Assembly (NCBI RefSeq): GCF_047246645.1
Contig: NZ_JBFOKR010000017.1
Span: 1 to 64,000, forward strand
DNA: 64,000 bases
Reading direction: 5' to 3'
From: Ferdinandcohnia sp047246645
Lineage (GTDB): Bacteria; Bacillota; Bacilli; Bacillales; Bacillaceae_L
The notes beneath the pieces were generated by a model. That model was not told the DNA's origin. It did not search any database and was given only the letters and a program-made list of their open reading frames with translations. This document shows, piece by piece, positions 51,400 to 60,474 of this stretch; positions within the stretch are counted from its first letter, which is position 1, and each line of letters starts with the position of its first letter. Both the position numbers and the translations under genes were made by a program.

Positions 51400-53082
51400 T
51401 CATTGAATCCACGCACCATCAGAGCCTAGCTTGTACCCGCCAATCGTTGTGTTGGCTGCCATTCTTCCACTTTCATAGAAGTAATACCATTTATTTGAGA
51501 CAAGCTTCCAGCCCTTTTTCATGTCACCATGTTCGCCAAGGTAATACCAGCCGTTGTCATACAACCAGTTATTTGATAGCATTCCGCCTGTATTCCCTAG
51601 ATAAAACCAATTGCCATTGCTATAAATCCATTTGTTAGTAACCATAACCCCGTTAGCGTCCATGTAGTACCATACTTTGTCAAAAACCCAATTATTCGTT
51701 TCCATCGCGCCGCCCTTACTAAGGAAGTACCAGGCACCTGCACTTTTTACCCATTTGTTTTCAAGCATTACTCCGTCTGCACCAATGTAGTACCAGGCAC
51801 CGTCATCGAGCACCCATTGATTGGTTACCATAGCCCCGCCTTTACCTAGGTAATACCATAAGCCACCTACGTTTGCCCAATCATTTTCTACCATTACACC
51901 ATCTTTATTTAGCCAGTACCAAGCACCATCTTCGACCCAGCCGGTTTTCTTGTTTCCGTTTTGGTCCTCGTAGTACCACTTACCGTTTACTAGTTTCCAA
52001 GTGTAATCAAGGTTCTCTTCGTCAGTAAATACTTGTGTGCCATTTGCTCTTAACTTCTTTATTATCTCCGATGCTGAAGCGTCGAGGGGATTGTCTAGCA
52101 AATGAACCTCATTAAGCTTAGGTAAAGAGAGCAATACATTGATATTCGAAATATTGTTTCCGTACAGTCCTAGATATTCTAGTTCTTTCAAATTACCAAG
52201 TATCGATATATCAGAAATTGTATTCCAATGTAGTTCTAGGTTAGTTAGTTTAGTAAGATTAGTTAATACCGATAAATCGGAAATACCTGTATTAGTTAAA
52301 GATAGATGATTTAAATTCGTTAATTTTTGTAGAGGTGAAAAATCTTCAATCGCGTTACCCCCTAACCCAAGATACGTCAGGTTCGTTAAATTTTCGAGTG
52401 GGGTTATATCTTTTATTACATTTGTCCCTAAATTTACTATTTCTAAACTTGTAAGATTCGACAATGGAGTTATGTCACTAATATCATTATTCATTAAATA
52501 CAAAGTTGTCATGTTTGTTGCCTCTTCAAGTCCAGCTAAAGACGCAATCGCATAATCATATGCATGCAAATCAGTTATGTTTTGCAAGTCACTAACCGTT
52601 ATCTGACGATCATATATACTATATGACTGTCTCACGACATGTTCTAAGGCAGCATCCTCAAAATAAGTCGGTTCTGCATATGTACGTAACTCTTGGAGCT
52701 GCTTACTTGCTAATGTCTCCCCATTGCGAACAATACGTACTTCTATATCGTATTCTGTCTCAGGAGTTAAACCTTCAAAATAGTAAAGTTGCATGAATAC
52801 TTCTTTATATGGATATTGGTCATAAAGCTCTCCATCTAGTAAAATATGAACCTCAACATCCTCAGTCTCAACCAAATCACCTTCTGCATAAATGAATACT
52901 TTAAGTAACGTATCCTGAGCTCCTAGGTAGATAACATCGAGATACACGTTTTCCTCATTTGTTACACCTGCAACCTTTTGTGGCTGTGAATCTCTCAATT
53001 CAGCGCCAACAGATGAAACAGGTAGAATCATAGCTACCAGAACTACTAAAAACAACCAATACCCAAAAGCGCTCTTTTTCAT
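51400..53082 (-). CDS. Secreted leucine-rich-repeat protein with cell-wall-binding repeats (paralogue 4)
   Basis: The 560-residue protein has a signal peptide (ending near VGAEL), a beta domain without the Cys pair found in paralogues 1-3, about six leucine-rich repeats (TLYLMNNDISDITPLSNLTS), and nine wall-binding repeats ending NTTIGGYKLGSDGAWIQ. It is the most diverged of the four and its end resembles the plus-strand protein and the GH18 enzyme more than paralogues 1-3. The common promoter motif lies 45 bases upstream. Confidence 0.9.
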   Translation of the reverse strand: MKKSAFGYWLFLVVLVAMILPVSSVGAELRDSQPQKVAGVTNEENVYLDVIYLGAQDTLLKVFIYAEGDLVETEDVEVHILLDGELYDQYPYKEVFMQLYYFEGLTPETEYDIEVRIVRNGETLASKQLQELRTYAEPTYFEDAALEHVVRQSYSIYDRQITVSDLQNITDLHAYDYAIASLAGLEEATNMTTLYLMNNDISDITPLSNLTSLEIVNLGTNVIKDITPLENLTNLTYLGLGGNAIEDFSPLQKLTNLNHLSLTNTGISDLSVLTNLTKLTNLELHWNTISDISILGNLKELEYLGLYGNNISNINVLLSLPKLNEVHLLDNPLDASASEIIKKLRANGTQVFTDEENLDYTWKLVNGKWYYEDQNGNKKTGWVEDGAWYWLNKDGVMVENDWANVGGLWYYLGKGGAMVTNQWVLDDGAWYYIGADGVMLENKWVKSAGAWYFLSKGGAMETNNWVFDKVWYYMDANGVMVTNKWIYSNGNWFYLGNTGGMLSNNWLYDNGWYYLGEHGDMKKGWKLVSNKWYYFYESGRMAANTTIGGYKLGSDGAWIQ

Positions 53083-53104
53083 ATATGTTTCCCCTTTTAC
53101 TATA

Positions 53105-53140
53105 GTAGATTTCCATATTCTACTAGATTATAGCAGATGT
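53105..53140 (-). promoter_or_regulatory. Promoter motif of LRR paralogue 4
   Basis: Minus-strand TATAAT (53127-53132), two bases, then AGTAGA (53119-53124) and TGGAAA. Confidence 0.55.
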
Positions 53141-53202
53141 AGTTGAAAAAGGACGATTTATTTTTTGAAAAATATGGATATTCTGAGTTTGTTTCTTCAT
53201 TT

Positions 53203-53234
53203 AAAAAAAACCAAAGTCGCATTTGACTTTGGTT
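53203..53234 (-). terminator. Terminator overlapping the GH18 gene stop
   Basis: AACCAAAGTC pairs with GACTTTGGTT around GCATTT; eight T residues follow on the minus strand. The stem includes the stop codon region. Confidence 0.8.
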
Positions 53235-55203
53235 ATCGGATCCATGCTCCATCACTACCAATTTTGTACCCTCCGATGGTTGTGTTGGCGGCCATTTCAC
53301 CACTATTGTAGAAGTAATACCACTTGTTATTAATCACTTTCCAGCCTTTTACCATGGTACCACCTGATCCCATGTAGTACCATTTGTTCTGGTCAAGCAC
53401 CCAACCTGTCTTCATGGCACCACTTGCATCAAGGAAATACCACTGATTTTGGTCCTGCACCCAGCCTGTTTTCATCGCACCACTATCTTCTAAGAAATAC
53501 CATTTATTTTTGTCTAATAGCCAGCCCTTTTTCATTGCACCGCTATCTTCTAAGAAGTACCACTTTCCGTTATCGTAAAGCCAGCCTGTTTTCATAGCCC
53601 CAGTATCTTGGTCTAAGTAGTACCATGCACCTGCATTTTGTAACCAGCCCTTTTTCAGTTGGCCATTTTCATTATAAAAATACCACTTTGTTCCCTCTCT
53701 GACCCAGCCCGCTTTTTGGGTTGCCTCAGATCTAACCGGAGTAGTATATTCTGGCACAGTGGTTTTAAGGGTAGGCACCTGCAATTTTTGACCGACATAT
53801 ATTGTGTCTGAGGTTAAATTATTGAGTGCCTTAATTGAATCCACAGTCGTTGAATAATTTTTTGCAATTCTTGAAAGTGAGTCCCCGGACACAACAGTAT
53901 AGGAAGTAGTGGTAGCAGTTGGAGGTGTCCATATGTTTGTATTATCTTCTTGTACAGCTCCGTGTCCTTTCAACCATACACCAAAGTCATTCCATATCAC
54001 TGGATTTTCCTGCCCTAAACTCCAGCTGCCTGTTCCTTTAATATCAAATTCATGAACAAGTCCAACTTTCGCTTTCAGTGACTCTTCATTTTCAAACCAA
54101 ATATGATACGTTCCTGGGCCAAGCGTTGTATTTGAAAAACGAAATGGTTCATCGGTATCCTTAATTTTGATAATTGCTTTCGGAGACTTTGCCTTTTCAT
54201 CGTAAATAACCGTTGATTCATATTTCGCGATCATTTCTTCAACACGATTCTTGGATATTCCCTGACCACCTGTTGCCTTTCCTTCCTGCCAATACCGTCC
54301 GAAAAAAGGTAAACCTAATACAATTTTGTCTCGCGGAACTCCCTGGTTGATCGCATATTCTATTGACCTTTTTACCCACGGATAGCTTGCTACCGGCCCC
54401 TCTGGCCCACCTTGGTAGCTTTCATCATAGGCCATAATCATAAGATAATCGCTATACTCAGATAACTTTTTATAGTCGTATGACCCATGCCAGCCTTTTG
54501 TCCATCCATTCGGATTTGCTGCCACTGCAACAGATACTTCCTTATGCTTTGGAATTTTTTCTCTCAGCAGCCTAACTAAATCAGTGTATTTGTCACGGTC
54601 GACATCACTTACGTTTTCAATATCCACATTTACCCCATCAAGATTGTACTTTTCAACAGCATTTGCAATCTCTGTGGATAACTGTTCGCGGTTATTAAGC
54701 GCAGCTCTCCCCACTTCACGATCCCAGTGATTACTGAGGAACGGGACGACCTTAATATCCTGCGCATGCATTTGACTTACGAAGTAATTATCTAATTGAT
54801 ACGTAAGCTTTAACGAGCCATCCGCATTCAAGTCAAAATAACTCGGAGATGCAACACTTAGATTTCCCTGGGTCTGATTTACCTGCTTTAAAAATGAGCT
54901 CGTACTTCCGAAATACAAATAAGACATATTAAAATCGGTCTCATGGGCATATGCTTTCTTTTCGATTGGCAAGTTTACAAGGGTTGCAATCAATGTCGTT
55001 CCAACCACAACTTTAACGGTCGCCTGATGTAGAGAAGGCATTTTGCTCTTTATTAGCTTTTTAATTTTCTCTTGAAAATTCTCAGGCTCTCCTTTCTTCG
55101 TATGGAGAAATTCCTCTGCAAACTCTGTAGAATTTGAATCAAGATAAAGCGTAACAATCGTTTCATCATTCTCTTGATTTACTTCCCAACGAACTATATT
55201 CAT
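53233..55203 (-). CDS. GH18 glycoside hydrolase with LysM and wall-binding repeats
   Basis: TTAGGATGG precedes the ATG. The 656-residue protein has an unusual N-terminus: about 60 polar residues, then a membrane helix (62-84), rather than a plain signal peptide. A GH18 barrel follows with DGVNVDIE (189-196, catalytic Glu196), MAYDESYQGG and GLPFFGRYW. A LysM domain covers about 434-477 (YTVVSGDSLSRIAKNYSTT), then seven aromatic repeats and NTTIGGYKIGSDGAWIR. GH18 enzymes of this kind cut chitin-like or peptidoglycan beta-1,4 links, so it may remodel the wall to which the neighbours bind. Confidence 0.92.
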   Translation of the reverse strand: MNIVRWEVNQENDETIVTLYLDSNSTEFAEEFLHTKKGEPENFQEKIKKLIKSKMPSLHQATVKVVVGTTLIATLVNLPIEKKAYAHETDFNMSYLYFGSTSSFLKQVNQTQGNLSVASPSYFDLNADGSLKLTYQLDNYFVSQMHAQDIKVVPFLSNHWDREVGRAALNNREQLSTEIANAVEKYNLDGVNVDIENVSDVDRDKYTDLVRLLREKIPKHKEVSVAVAANPNGWTKGWHGSYDYKKLSEYSDYLMIMAYDESYQGGPEGPVASYPWVKRSIEYAINQGVPRDKIVLGLPFFGRYWQEGKATGGQGISKNRVEEMIAKYESTVIYDEKAKSPKAIIKIKDTDEPFRFSNTTLGPGTYHIWFENEESLKAKVGLVHEFDIKGTGSWSLGQENPVIWNDFGVWLKGHGAVQEDNTNIWTPPTATTTSYTVVSGDSLSRIAKNYSTTVDSIKALNNLTSDTIYVGQKLQVPTLKTTVPEYTTPVRSEATQKAGWVREGTKWYFYNENGQLKKGWLQNAGAWYYLDQDTGAMKTGWLYDNGKWYFLEDSGAMKKGWLLDKNKWYFLEDSGAMKTGWVQDQNQWYFLDASGAMKTGWVLDQNKWYYMGSGGTMVKGWKVINNKWYYFYNSGEMAANTTIGGYKIGSDGAWIR

Positions 55204-55324
55204 GTAAATACCATCCTAATGAGATTTATTGAAGCCTTGAAGAAAAATGCTATTTGTCTTAGCGTAAACTATCTATGGGGGAAATATGCAATATGGCGTG
55301 GTATTTGGGATTTCACTTTTAAAA

Positions 55325-55354
55325 CGCAAAAGCCAGCTAAACTACTAGCTGGCT
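55325..55354 (-). terminator. Terminator of the carbohydrate operon
   Basis: AGCCAGCTA pairs with TAGCTGGCT; the minus strand continues into TTTTGCG. Confidence 0.7.
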
Positions 55355-55364
55355 TCTTTCATTT

Positions 55365-56312
55365 TTATGGATGTGACACAATTAATTCTAGCTCACCTTT
55401 AACGCGGAATTCACCTAGGTTACTCGGTAAGATAAAGTGTGTGCCTTTCTCAACTGGAAAGCTTTCACCTTCAACGACGATTTCACCCGCTCCTTTTAAG
55501 ACACTGCCGATTAGGAATGGCTTGTCCTGGGTAAATTCAGCTGAACCTGTTACGTCCCATTTGTAAACAGAGAAATATTCTTCTTTTACAAAGGTTGTGA
55601 TGGTTGCACCTACAATACTTTCAGTCTTTGGTGCTACCGGGAAGTCCTCGTGTGGAACAGTTGATACATCAATTGATTTTTGAATATGTAATTCACGTTT
55701 TTGGCCGCTTTGGTCTGTACGGTCATAGTCATACAAACGGTATGTAGTGTCTGAGCTTTGTTGAGTTTCTAAAATTAATACTCCTGAACATAGAGCATGG
55801 ATTGTTCCACTTGGTACATAGAAGAAATCACCAGCTTTTACTTTTACACGGCGTAAAAGTTCATTCCATTCGCCACGCTCAATCATCTCTGCAAACTGTT
55901 CTTTTGTTTGCGCGTTATGCCCGAAGATGATTTCGGCACCTTCTTCTGCATCAATCACATACCAGCATTCTGTTTTACCAAGCTCACCATTTTCATGCTT
56001 GCCTGCGTATTCATCGTTCGGATGCACCTGTACAGATAGATCATTGTTTGCGTCTAGGATTTTGGTTAAGAGAGGGAATACGTCTCCTTCCAGGTTACCG
56101 AAAAGCTCGCGATGTTCTGCCCAAAGTTCACCTAATGTCTTACCTTTATATTGGCCATTGCTGACGACACTTTGTCCATTTGGATGCGCAGAAACTGCCC
56201 AGCACTCGCCCGTTAGATCAGATTCAATATTGTATCCAAATTCAGTACGTAATTTTGTTCCACCCCAAATTCGTTCTTGAAAAAGCGGTGTTAAAAAGAT
56301 TGGTTCTTTCAA
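55365..56312 (-). CDS. manA: Mannose-6-phosphate isomerase, class I
   Basis: The TTG at 56312 is preferred to the GTG three codons upstream, since AGAAGGAAG lies at proper spacing and it gives the usual start KEPIFLTPLF. The 315-residue protein has the type I isomerase core: ERIWGGTKL, VQVHPNDEYAG, GKTECWYV and VPSGTIHAL, whose His and Glu bind zinc. It interconverts mannose-6-phosphate and fructose-6-phosphate. It is the last gene of the operon and shows that mannose or a mannoside is the likely carbon source. Confidence 0.95.
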   Translation of the reverse strand: MKEPIFLTPLFQERIWGGTKLRTEFGYNIESDLTGECWAVSAHPNGQSVVSNGQYKGKTLGELWAEHRELFGNLEGDVFPLLTKILDANNDLSVQVHPNDEYAGKHENGELGKTECWYVIDAEEGAEIIFGHNAQTKEQFAEMIERGEWNELLRRVKVKAGDFFYVPSGTIHALCSGVLILETQQSSDTTYRLYDYDRTDQSGQKRELHIQKSIDVSTVPHEDFPVAPKTESIVGATITTFVKEEYFSVYKWDVTGSAEFTQDKPFLIGSVLKGAGEIVVEGESFPVEKGTHFILPSNLGEFRVKGELELIVSHP

Positions 56313-56389
56313 ATTGAGCACTTCCTTCTGATTAGATCTTGATTGTCATTCTCCACAGAAACTATATCAAATATTAGTCCAGATAATCA

Positions 56390-56418
56390 AATAAGCGGAC
56401 CAATGCATTGGTCCACTT
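56390..56418 (-). terminator. Palindromic hairpin between ROK kinase and manA
   Basis: GGACCAATGCATTGGTCC is a perfect 18-base palindrome; the T run is poor, so read-through into manA is likely. Confidence 0.5.
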
Positions 56419-56426
56419 GTTTGAAA

Positions 56427-57320
56427 TTATTGTCTTGGCAAAAGGGCTGCACCTACTACTCCTGCTTTTGAACCTAATCCAGCCGGTACAATTTTAATAG
56501 AATCCCGTAATCCCGGGTAAAGAAGGTTCGCCACTTTTTCTCTTAGAGGTTCAAGTACCTGTTTTTCGGATTTCATCACACCGCCACCGAGTACAAATAT
56601 ATCCGGATTAACAGCATGTGCTAGGTTTGCTATTCCTATTGCAAGATAGGTAAGAGCGTCATCGATGATTTCTCGAGCCTTACTGTTTCCTTCTTCAGCA
56701 AGTCGAAACACCTCTGCAGTCCCACCTTTGATTCCTTTTTCTTCAGCAATATGAGCAATTGCTGTGCCGCTCGCCAGTGCTTCAAGTGCTCCAGGGTTTA
56801 GATTGGAATGCTTTCGTCCATTTGGAACAACAATCATATTCCCAATCTCTCCTGCATATCCCTGTGCACCTTGGACTACTTTATTCTCTATAATATAGCC
56901 TCCGCCAATTCCAGTACTAACCGTGATGTAAAAGACACTTTCATGTCCAGCACCTGCTCCAATTGTTGCTTCTGCTAACGCTGCTGCATTTGCGTCATTA
57001 TCAAGAGTTACTTGTATATTTATGGCTTTCTGAAGCATCTCAACGATATGTACGTTAGACCAACCTGTTAAGTTAGGTGGTTCAATAATGACACCTGTTT
57101 TGGGGTTCAACGGACCCGGCGACCCAATTCCAATGCTATCCACAGGATGGTCCCCTTTTACAGATTGAATCATCTCAACCATGTTACTGACCACAAATTC
57201 CGGTCCTTTTTCAGGCTCGGTGCTGCGCTCTAGTTCTTGTAGAATGGTTCCATGTTTATCGACCAATGCCACACGAAGATTCGTTCCACCTAGATCAATG
57301 CCAATTGTATAGTCCCCCAT
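56427..57320 (-). CDS. ROK-family sugar kinase
   Basis: The ATG at 57320 follows AAAGGGAG. The 297-residue protein has the N-terminal phosphate loop IGIDLGGTNLRVALVD, DNDANAAALAEA and STGIGGGYI. The usual zinc-binding CxCGxxGC segment is replaced by GRKHSNLNPGALEALASGT, so the Cys ligands are missing. ROK kinases phosphorylate hexoses in the cytosol; next to manA and a glycosidase, mannose or fructose is the likely substrate. This mirrors the kinase/isomerase pair in glucomannan operons. Confidence 0.88.
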   Translation of the reverse strand: MGDYTIGIDLGGTNLRVALVDKHGTILQELERSTEPEKGPEFVVSNMVEMIQSVKGDHPVDSIGIGSPGPLNPKTGVIIEPPNLTGWSNVHIVEMLQKAINIQVTLDNDANAAALAEATIGAGAGHESVFYITVSTGIGGGYIIENKVVQGAQGYAGEIGNMIVVPNGRKHSNLNPGALEALASGTAIAHIAEEKGIKGGTAEVFRLAEEGNSKAREIIDDALTYLAIGIANLAHAVNPDIFVLGGGVMKSEKQVLEPLREKVANLLYPGLRDSIKIVPAGLGSKAGVVGAALLPRQ

Positions 57321-57348
57321 ACGAAGCACTCCCTTTCATTTTCATATG

Positions 57349-59271
57349 TTATTTGCTGTTTTCTAACATGATGAAGACGTATGAAATAAATGCTCCTGGC
57401 CATGAGAACCAATGTCTTGATGCTACTTCACCCGTTTCCTCAAACACAGCTTCAGAGAACATTCCATCCCATTGTACTGTTTTTCTCAGCTTGGTTTCCA
57501 CATTTTCTTTTCGTTGCTCGTCATTTATCAGCTCTGCATACAATAATTCTTGTCCATCACCGAGTGGCCATTTATGGGGTGTATGAACGGACCCAAGTCC
57601 TTCAAATGGACCAGCATAGTATCCACCTTTGTTTTCTTGTGAGAAAGCAAATTCCATCGTTTCACGCCATTCCAAGTCATTCACATCACAGAAGCCCCAT
57701 ATTGGTGCAAATACAGTTGGAAGGTCGTTCGCATCATGATAGAGTTGATAGCCTCCATTCAGATCAGTTAAATATGCAAACAGCTCTTTATTGTCTTTAT
57801 TATACGTGAAATTGGAAACACAGTCCCGTCTAACTTTTTCAGCCATTTCACCGAAATTTTCTTCAAAGAGTTTTGTTTCATGATTTAGTTTATCTAGTTC
57901 AACTAGCATTTTCCACATCAGAACTTGGCTTGAGAAATGGTACGGGTATTCTACTTCATCGTCAGCAGGAGTTTCTGCTGTTTTAAATAACCAATGAGTC
58001 TCTGATTTATGTTCCATTAACATCGCTAGGACTTCCTTCACAACTGGTTGAATTCTTTCAACTGTCTCTATGTCCTTAAATTCTTGATAATAATCACATA
58101 GTTCTAAAATCGGATAACATTGCTGATCAAGTTGGAAAATTTGGTCCTTGCTATATCCGTTTGTTAAATATGCACGTCCCCAATACCCTTCAGGGCGTCC
58201 AGCATCTTCAAACATCCAGAGGAGATGTCCTTTGATGATATCCTGTACCTTTTGCTTCCAAGCGTCGTTTTCACGGTACGAAAGGGATGCAAATAATAGA
58301 TGAACCATATAGTACGCATCACGATTCCACGCTAACGGAAGCAATTGATGATCCGTAATGATACAGACCGATTCTTCGCCAAGTGGAACAGAACAGCAGT
58401 TAACAATATAGTCGATATTACGGTTAATAACGAATTCCTTCCAATCGACAGGTGCTATTACTTCTTTATCTCTGGACTCAGTTTGGATAGTGAAGTTTGG
58501 CTCTAAAAGTACTTCGTCTTCATACTCTCCAACCGTGTATACAAGGGTGATTGTTTTCTTCCCATTTGCTTGTACTTCGATTTCAAAGGTTTCATTTAGT
58601 GTAATTGCTTCATCTGCTGTTTTCTGTTCATCTCCAAGAAGTAACGGTTGGCTATCTTCAAATACAACGATTTCTGCACGAGCGCCTAAGTTTTTATTTT
58701 GAAGGACTAGTTTATTACCGAATACCGTTAACGCATTTTCTACTGGAGGAATTGGTATAGGACCACCTTCAGTTAATTGACCATAGCTGCTGCGGTTTAA
58801 GCTCAGTTGTCCACCAAACTCAAGAGGTACAGCTGCATTTTCACCAGTATGGTTGATAAGATCTACCGTTTGTACTAGAACGTTACCATCTCTTCTTTTT
58901 TCAGCAACAAAGGAGGAGTAGATTTCTAATTCACCTTCCTCCCATTTGAAAACCGGATGGTCACCTTCACCCAAAAACACCTCAGGTTGTGTAGTAAACC
59001 CTAAAGGTGTTACACCGAAACCAGTTGAATTTACCGCTAGCTGTCTACGATAGTTTCTTACAAATGGTGTATCATACCATTTATCGTTTGGAAACTGTTC
59101 GACTGAAGACAATGTAATGTATCCATGCTTATGATGTGGACGATTAATGGTACAAATTCGACCGTCAGGGTTGATACTTACTGCAAGAGAACCAATACCG
59201 AGATCAACCGGTTTCTGTAAAATGCTATCGAGAAGTGGAACTAGTCTTTCTTTTTGTTCGTATATCTTCAT
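57349..59271 (-). CDS. Cytosolic (alpha/alpha)6-type glycoside hydrolase
   Basis: TGGAGGT precedes the ATG. The 640-residue protein has no signal peptide. An N-terminal beta-sandwich (to about 270) is followed by a helical barrel with PLAWNRDAYYMVHLLFASL, PEGYWGRAYLTNGY and a C-terminal EVASRHWFSWPGAF. The arrangement resembles amylo-glucosidase/GH63/GH125-like clan members, but I cannot fix the family. With an ABC importer upstream and ROK kinase plus ManA downstream, it probably releases mannose from an imported oligosaccharide. Catalytic acids are likely Asp in WNRDAYY and a Glu near EAVFEETGE. Confidence 0.7.
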   Translation of the reverse strand: MKIYEQKERLVPLLDSILQKPVDLGIGSLAVSINPDGRICTINRPHHKHGYITLSSVEQFPNDKWYDTPFVRNYRRQLAVNSTGFGVTPLGFTTQPEVFLGEGDHPVFKWEEGELEIYSSFVAEKRRDGNVLVQTVDLINHTGENAAVPLEFGGQLSLNRSSYGQLTEGGPIPIPPVENALTVFGNKLVLQNKNLGARAEIVVFEDSQPLLLGDEQKTADEAITLNETFEIEVQANGKKTITLVYTVGEYEDEVLLEPNFTIQTESRDKEVIAPVDWKEFVINRNIDYIVNCCSVPLGEESVCIITDHQLLPLAWNRDAYYMVHLLFASLSYRENDAWKQKVQDIIKGHLLWMFEDAGRPEGYWGRAYLTNGYSKDQIFQLDQQCYPILELCDYYQEFKDIETVERIQPVVKEVLAMLMEHKSETHWLFKTAETPADDEVEYPYHFSSQVLMWKMLVELDKLNHETKLFEENFGEMAEKVRRDCVSNFTYNKDNKELFAYLTDLNGGYQLYHDANDLPTVFAPIWGFCDVNDLEWRETMEFAFSQENKGGYYAGPFEGLGSVHTPHKWPLGDGQELLYAELINDEQRKENVETKLRKTVQWDGMFSEAVFEETGEVASRHWFSWPGAFISYVFIMLENSK

Positions 59272-59296
59272 GTTAGTAAACCTCCATATAGTGGGT

Positions 59297-59326
59297 GTAA
59301 AAAGAAAAGCCCGCCAATCGGCGAGC
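59297..59326 (-). terminator. Terminator or attenuator inside the sugar operon
   Basis: GCTCGCCGATTGGCGGGC on the minus strand folds to a short GC-rich stem followed by TTTTCTTTTT, between the ATPase gene and the glycoside hydrolase gene. It may lower expression of the downstream enzymes. Confidence 0.65.
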
Positions 59327-59343
59327 TATAGGCGAATGCTCAA

Positions 59344-60453
59344 TTATGCAAAACGAACCTTTGCATCATCAGTTGCATTGTCATTATTAAATAGATGTAG
59401 CTTATCCTCTGCAGGAGTTAGATACACTTTTTTATCAGTTGGGAAGTTGCTTCCTGGCTCTGTACGTACGCTGAATAGCTTCTTGCCAACTTCTACTGCT
59501 ACGAAATCATCTGACCCTAATGTTTCTGTTATGATTGAGACGCCTTCGATTCCATTTGTCTCAGGTGTTAAGCTAATCGCTAAATCTTCAGGTCGCATAC
59601 CTAAGACTACTTCTTTTTGTGTAATGTTTTTTTCGATATAAGATTTCATACTTGCTGGTAATGTATACTTCGCTTCATTGTTAACGAATGTGTAAAATCC
59701 ATTCTCTTGTACTAATTCACCTTCTAAGAAGTTCATTGGAGGACTTCCAATAAAGCCTGCTACGAAGCGATTAGCTGGGCGAGTATAGATTTCTGTTGGT
59801 GAACCGATTTGCATAAGGTCACCATTTTTCATGATGGCAATACGGTCACTTAATGTCATTGCTTCCGCCTGGTCATGTGTAACATAGATTATTGTTGATT
59901 TTAATTGTTTATGAATTCTCTTAAGCTCTGTTCTCATTTTTACACGGAGCTTTGCATCAAGGTTACTTAGTGGCTCATCTAAAAGAAGTACTTCTGGATC
60001 AAGCACTAATGCACGTCCTAATGCAACACGTTGTCTTTGTCCACCAGATAGTTCAGACGGCTTACGATCACCTAAACCATTTAAATCTAATAAGTCTAAT
60101 GCCCATTCGATTTTATCGTTACGAATCTTTTTGTCTACTTTATTGATTTTTAACCCAAAACCAATGTTTGCAGCCACCGTCATATGAGGGAATAATGCAT
60201 AGCTTTGGAACACCATCGCAATGCCTCTGTCCTTAGAAGCTACATTGTTTGCAAGTTTATCTCCGATTAATAGTTTACCACCGGAGATGTCCTCAAGACC
60301 TGCGATCATACGTAGAGTTGTAGATTTACCACAACCAGATGGACCAACTAGTGAAACGAATTCTCCATCTTTTATATCAATACTTAAATCCTTAACAGCT
60401 TCAAAGCCATTTGGATATTTCTTCTGAATATGTTCAAGACGTAGCCCTGCCAT
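59344..60453 (-). CDS. Sugar ABC transporter ATP-binding protein (UgpC/MsmX type)
   Basis: AGGAGGA precedes the ATG. The 369-residue protein has Walker A GPSGCGKST (about residues 37-45), the Q-loop MVFQSYALFPHM, signature LSGGQRQRVALGRALV, Walker B VLLLDEPLSNLDAKLR and the H-loop VTHDQAEAM. A C-terminal TOBE-like regulatory domain (from about 240) is typical of the CUT1 family. It powers the two permeases upstream. Many Bacillus species share one MsmX among several systems; here the operon carries its own. Confidence 0.95.
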   Translation of the reverse strand: MAGLRLEHIQKKYPNGFEAVKDLSIDIKDGEFVSLVGPSGCGKSTTLRMIAGLEDISGGKLLIGDKLANNVASKDRGIAMVFQSYALFPHMTVAANIGFGLKINKVDKKIRNDKIEWALDLLDLNGLGDRKPSELSGGQRQRVALGRALVLDPEVLLLDEPLSNLDAKLRVKMRTELKRIHKQLKSTIIYVTHDQAEAMTLSDRIAIMKNGDLMQIGSPTEIYTRPANRFVAGFIGSPPMNFLEGELVQENGFYTFVNNEAKYTLPASMKSYIEKNITQKEVVLGMRPEDLAISLTPETNGIEGVSIITETLGSDDFVAVEVGKKLFSVRTEPGSNFPTDKKVYLTPAEDKLHLFNNDNATDDAKVRFA

Positions 60454-60474
60454 TTTTCATCCTCCTAAAAGCAA

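Noticed and set aside
55174..55566. Plus-strand 130-codon frame between the GH18 gene and manA
   Set aside because: It overlaps manA and a terminator on the other strand; it is a shadow frame.
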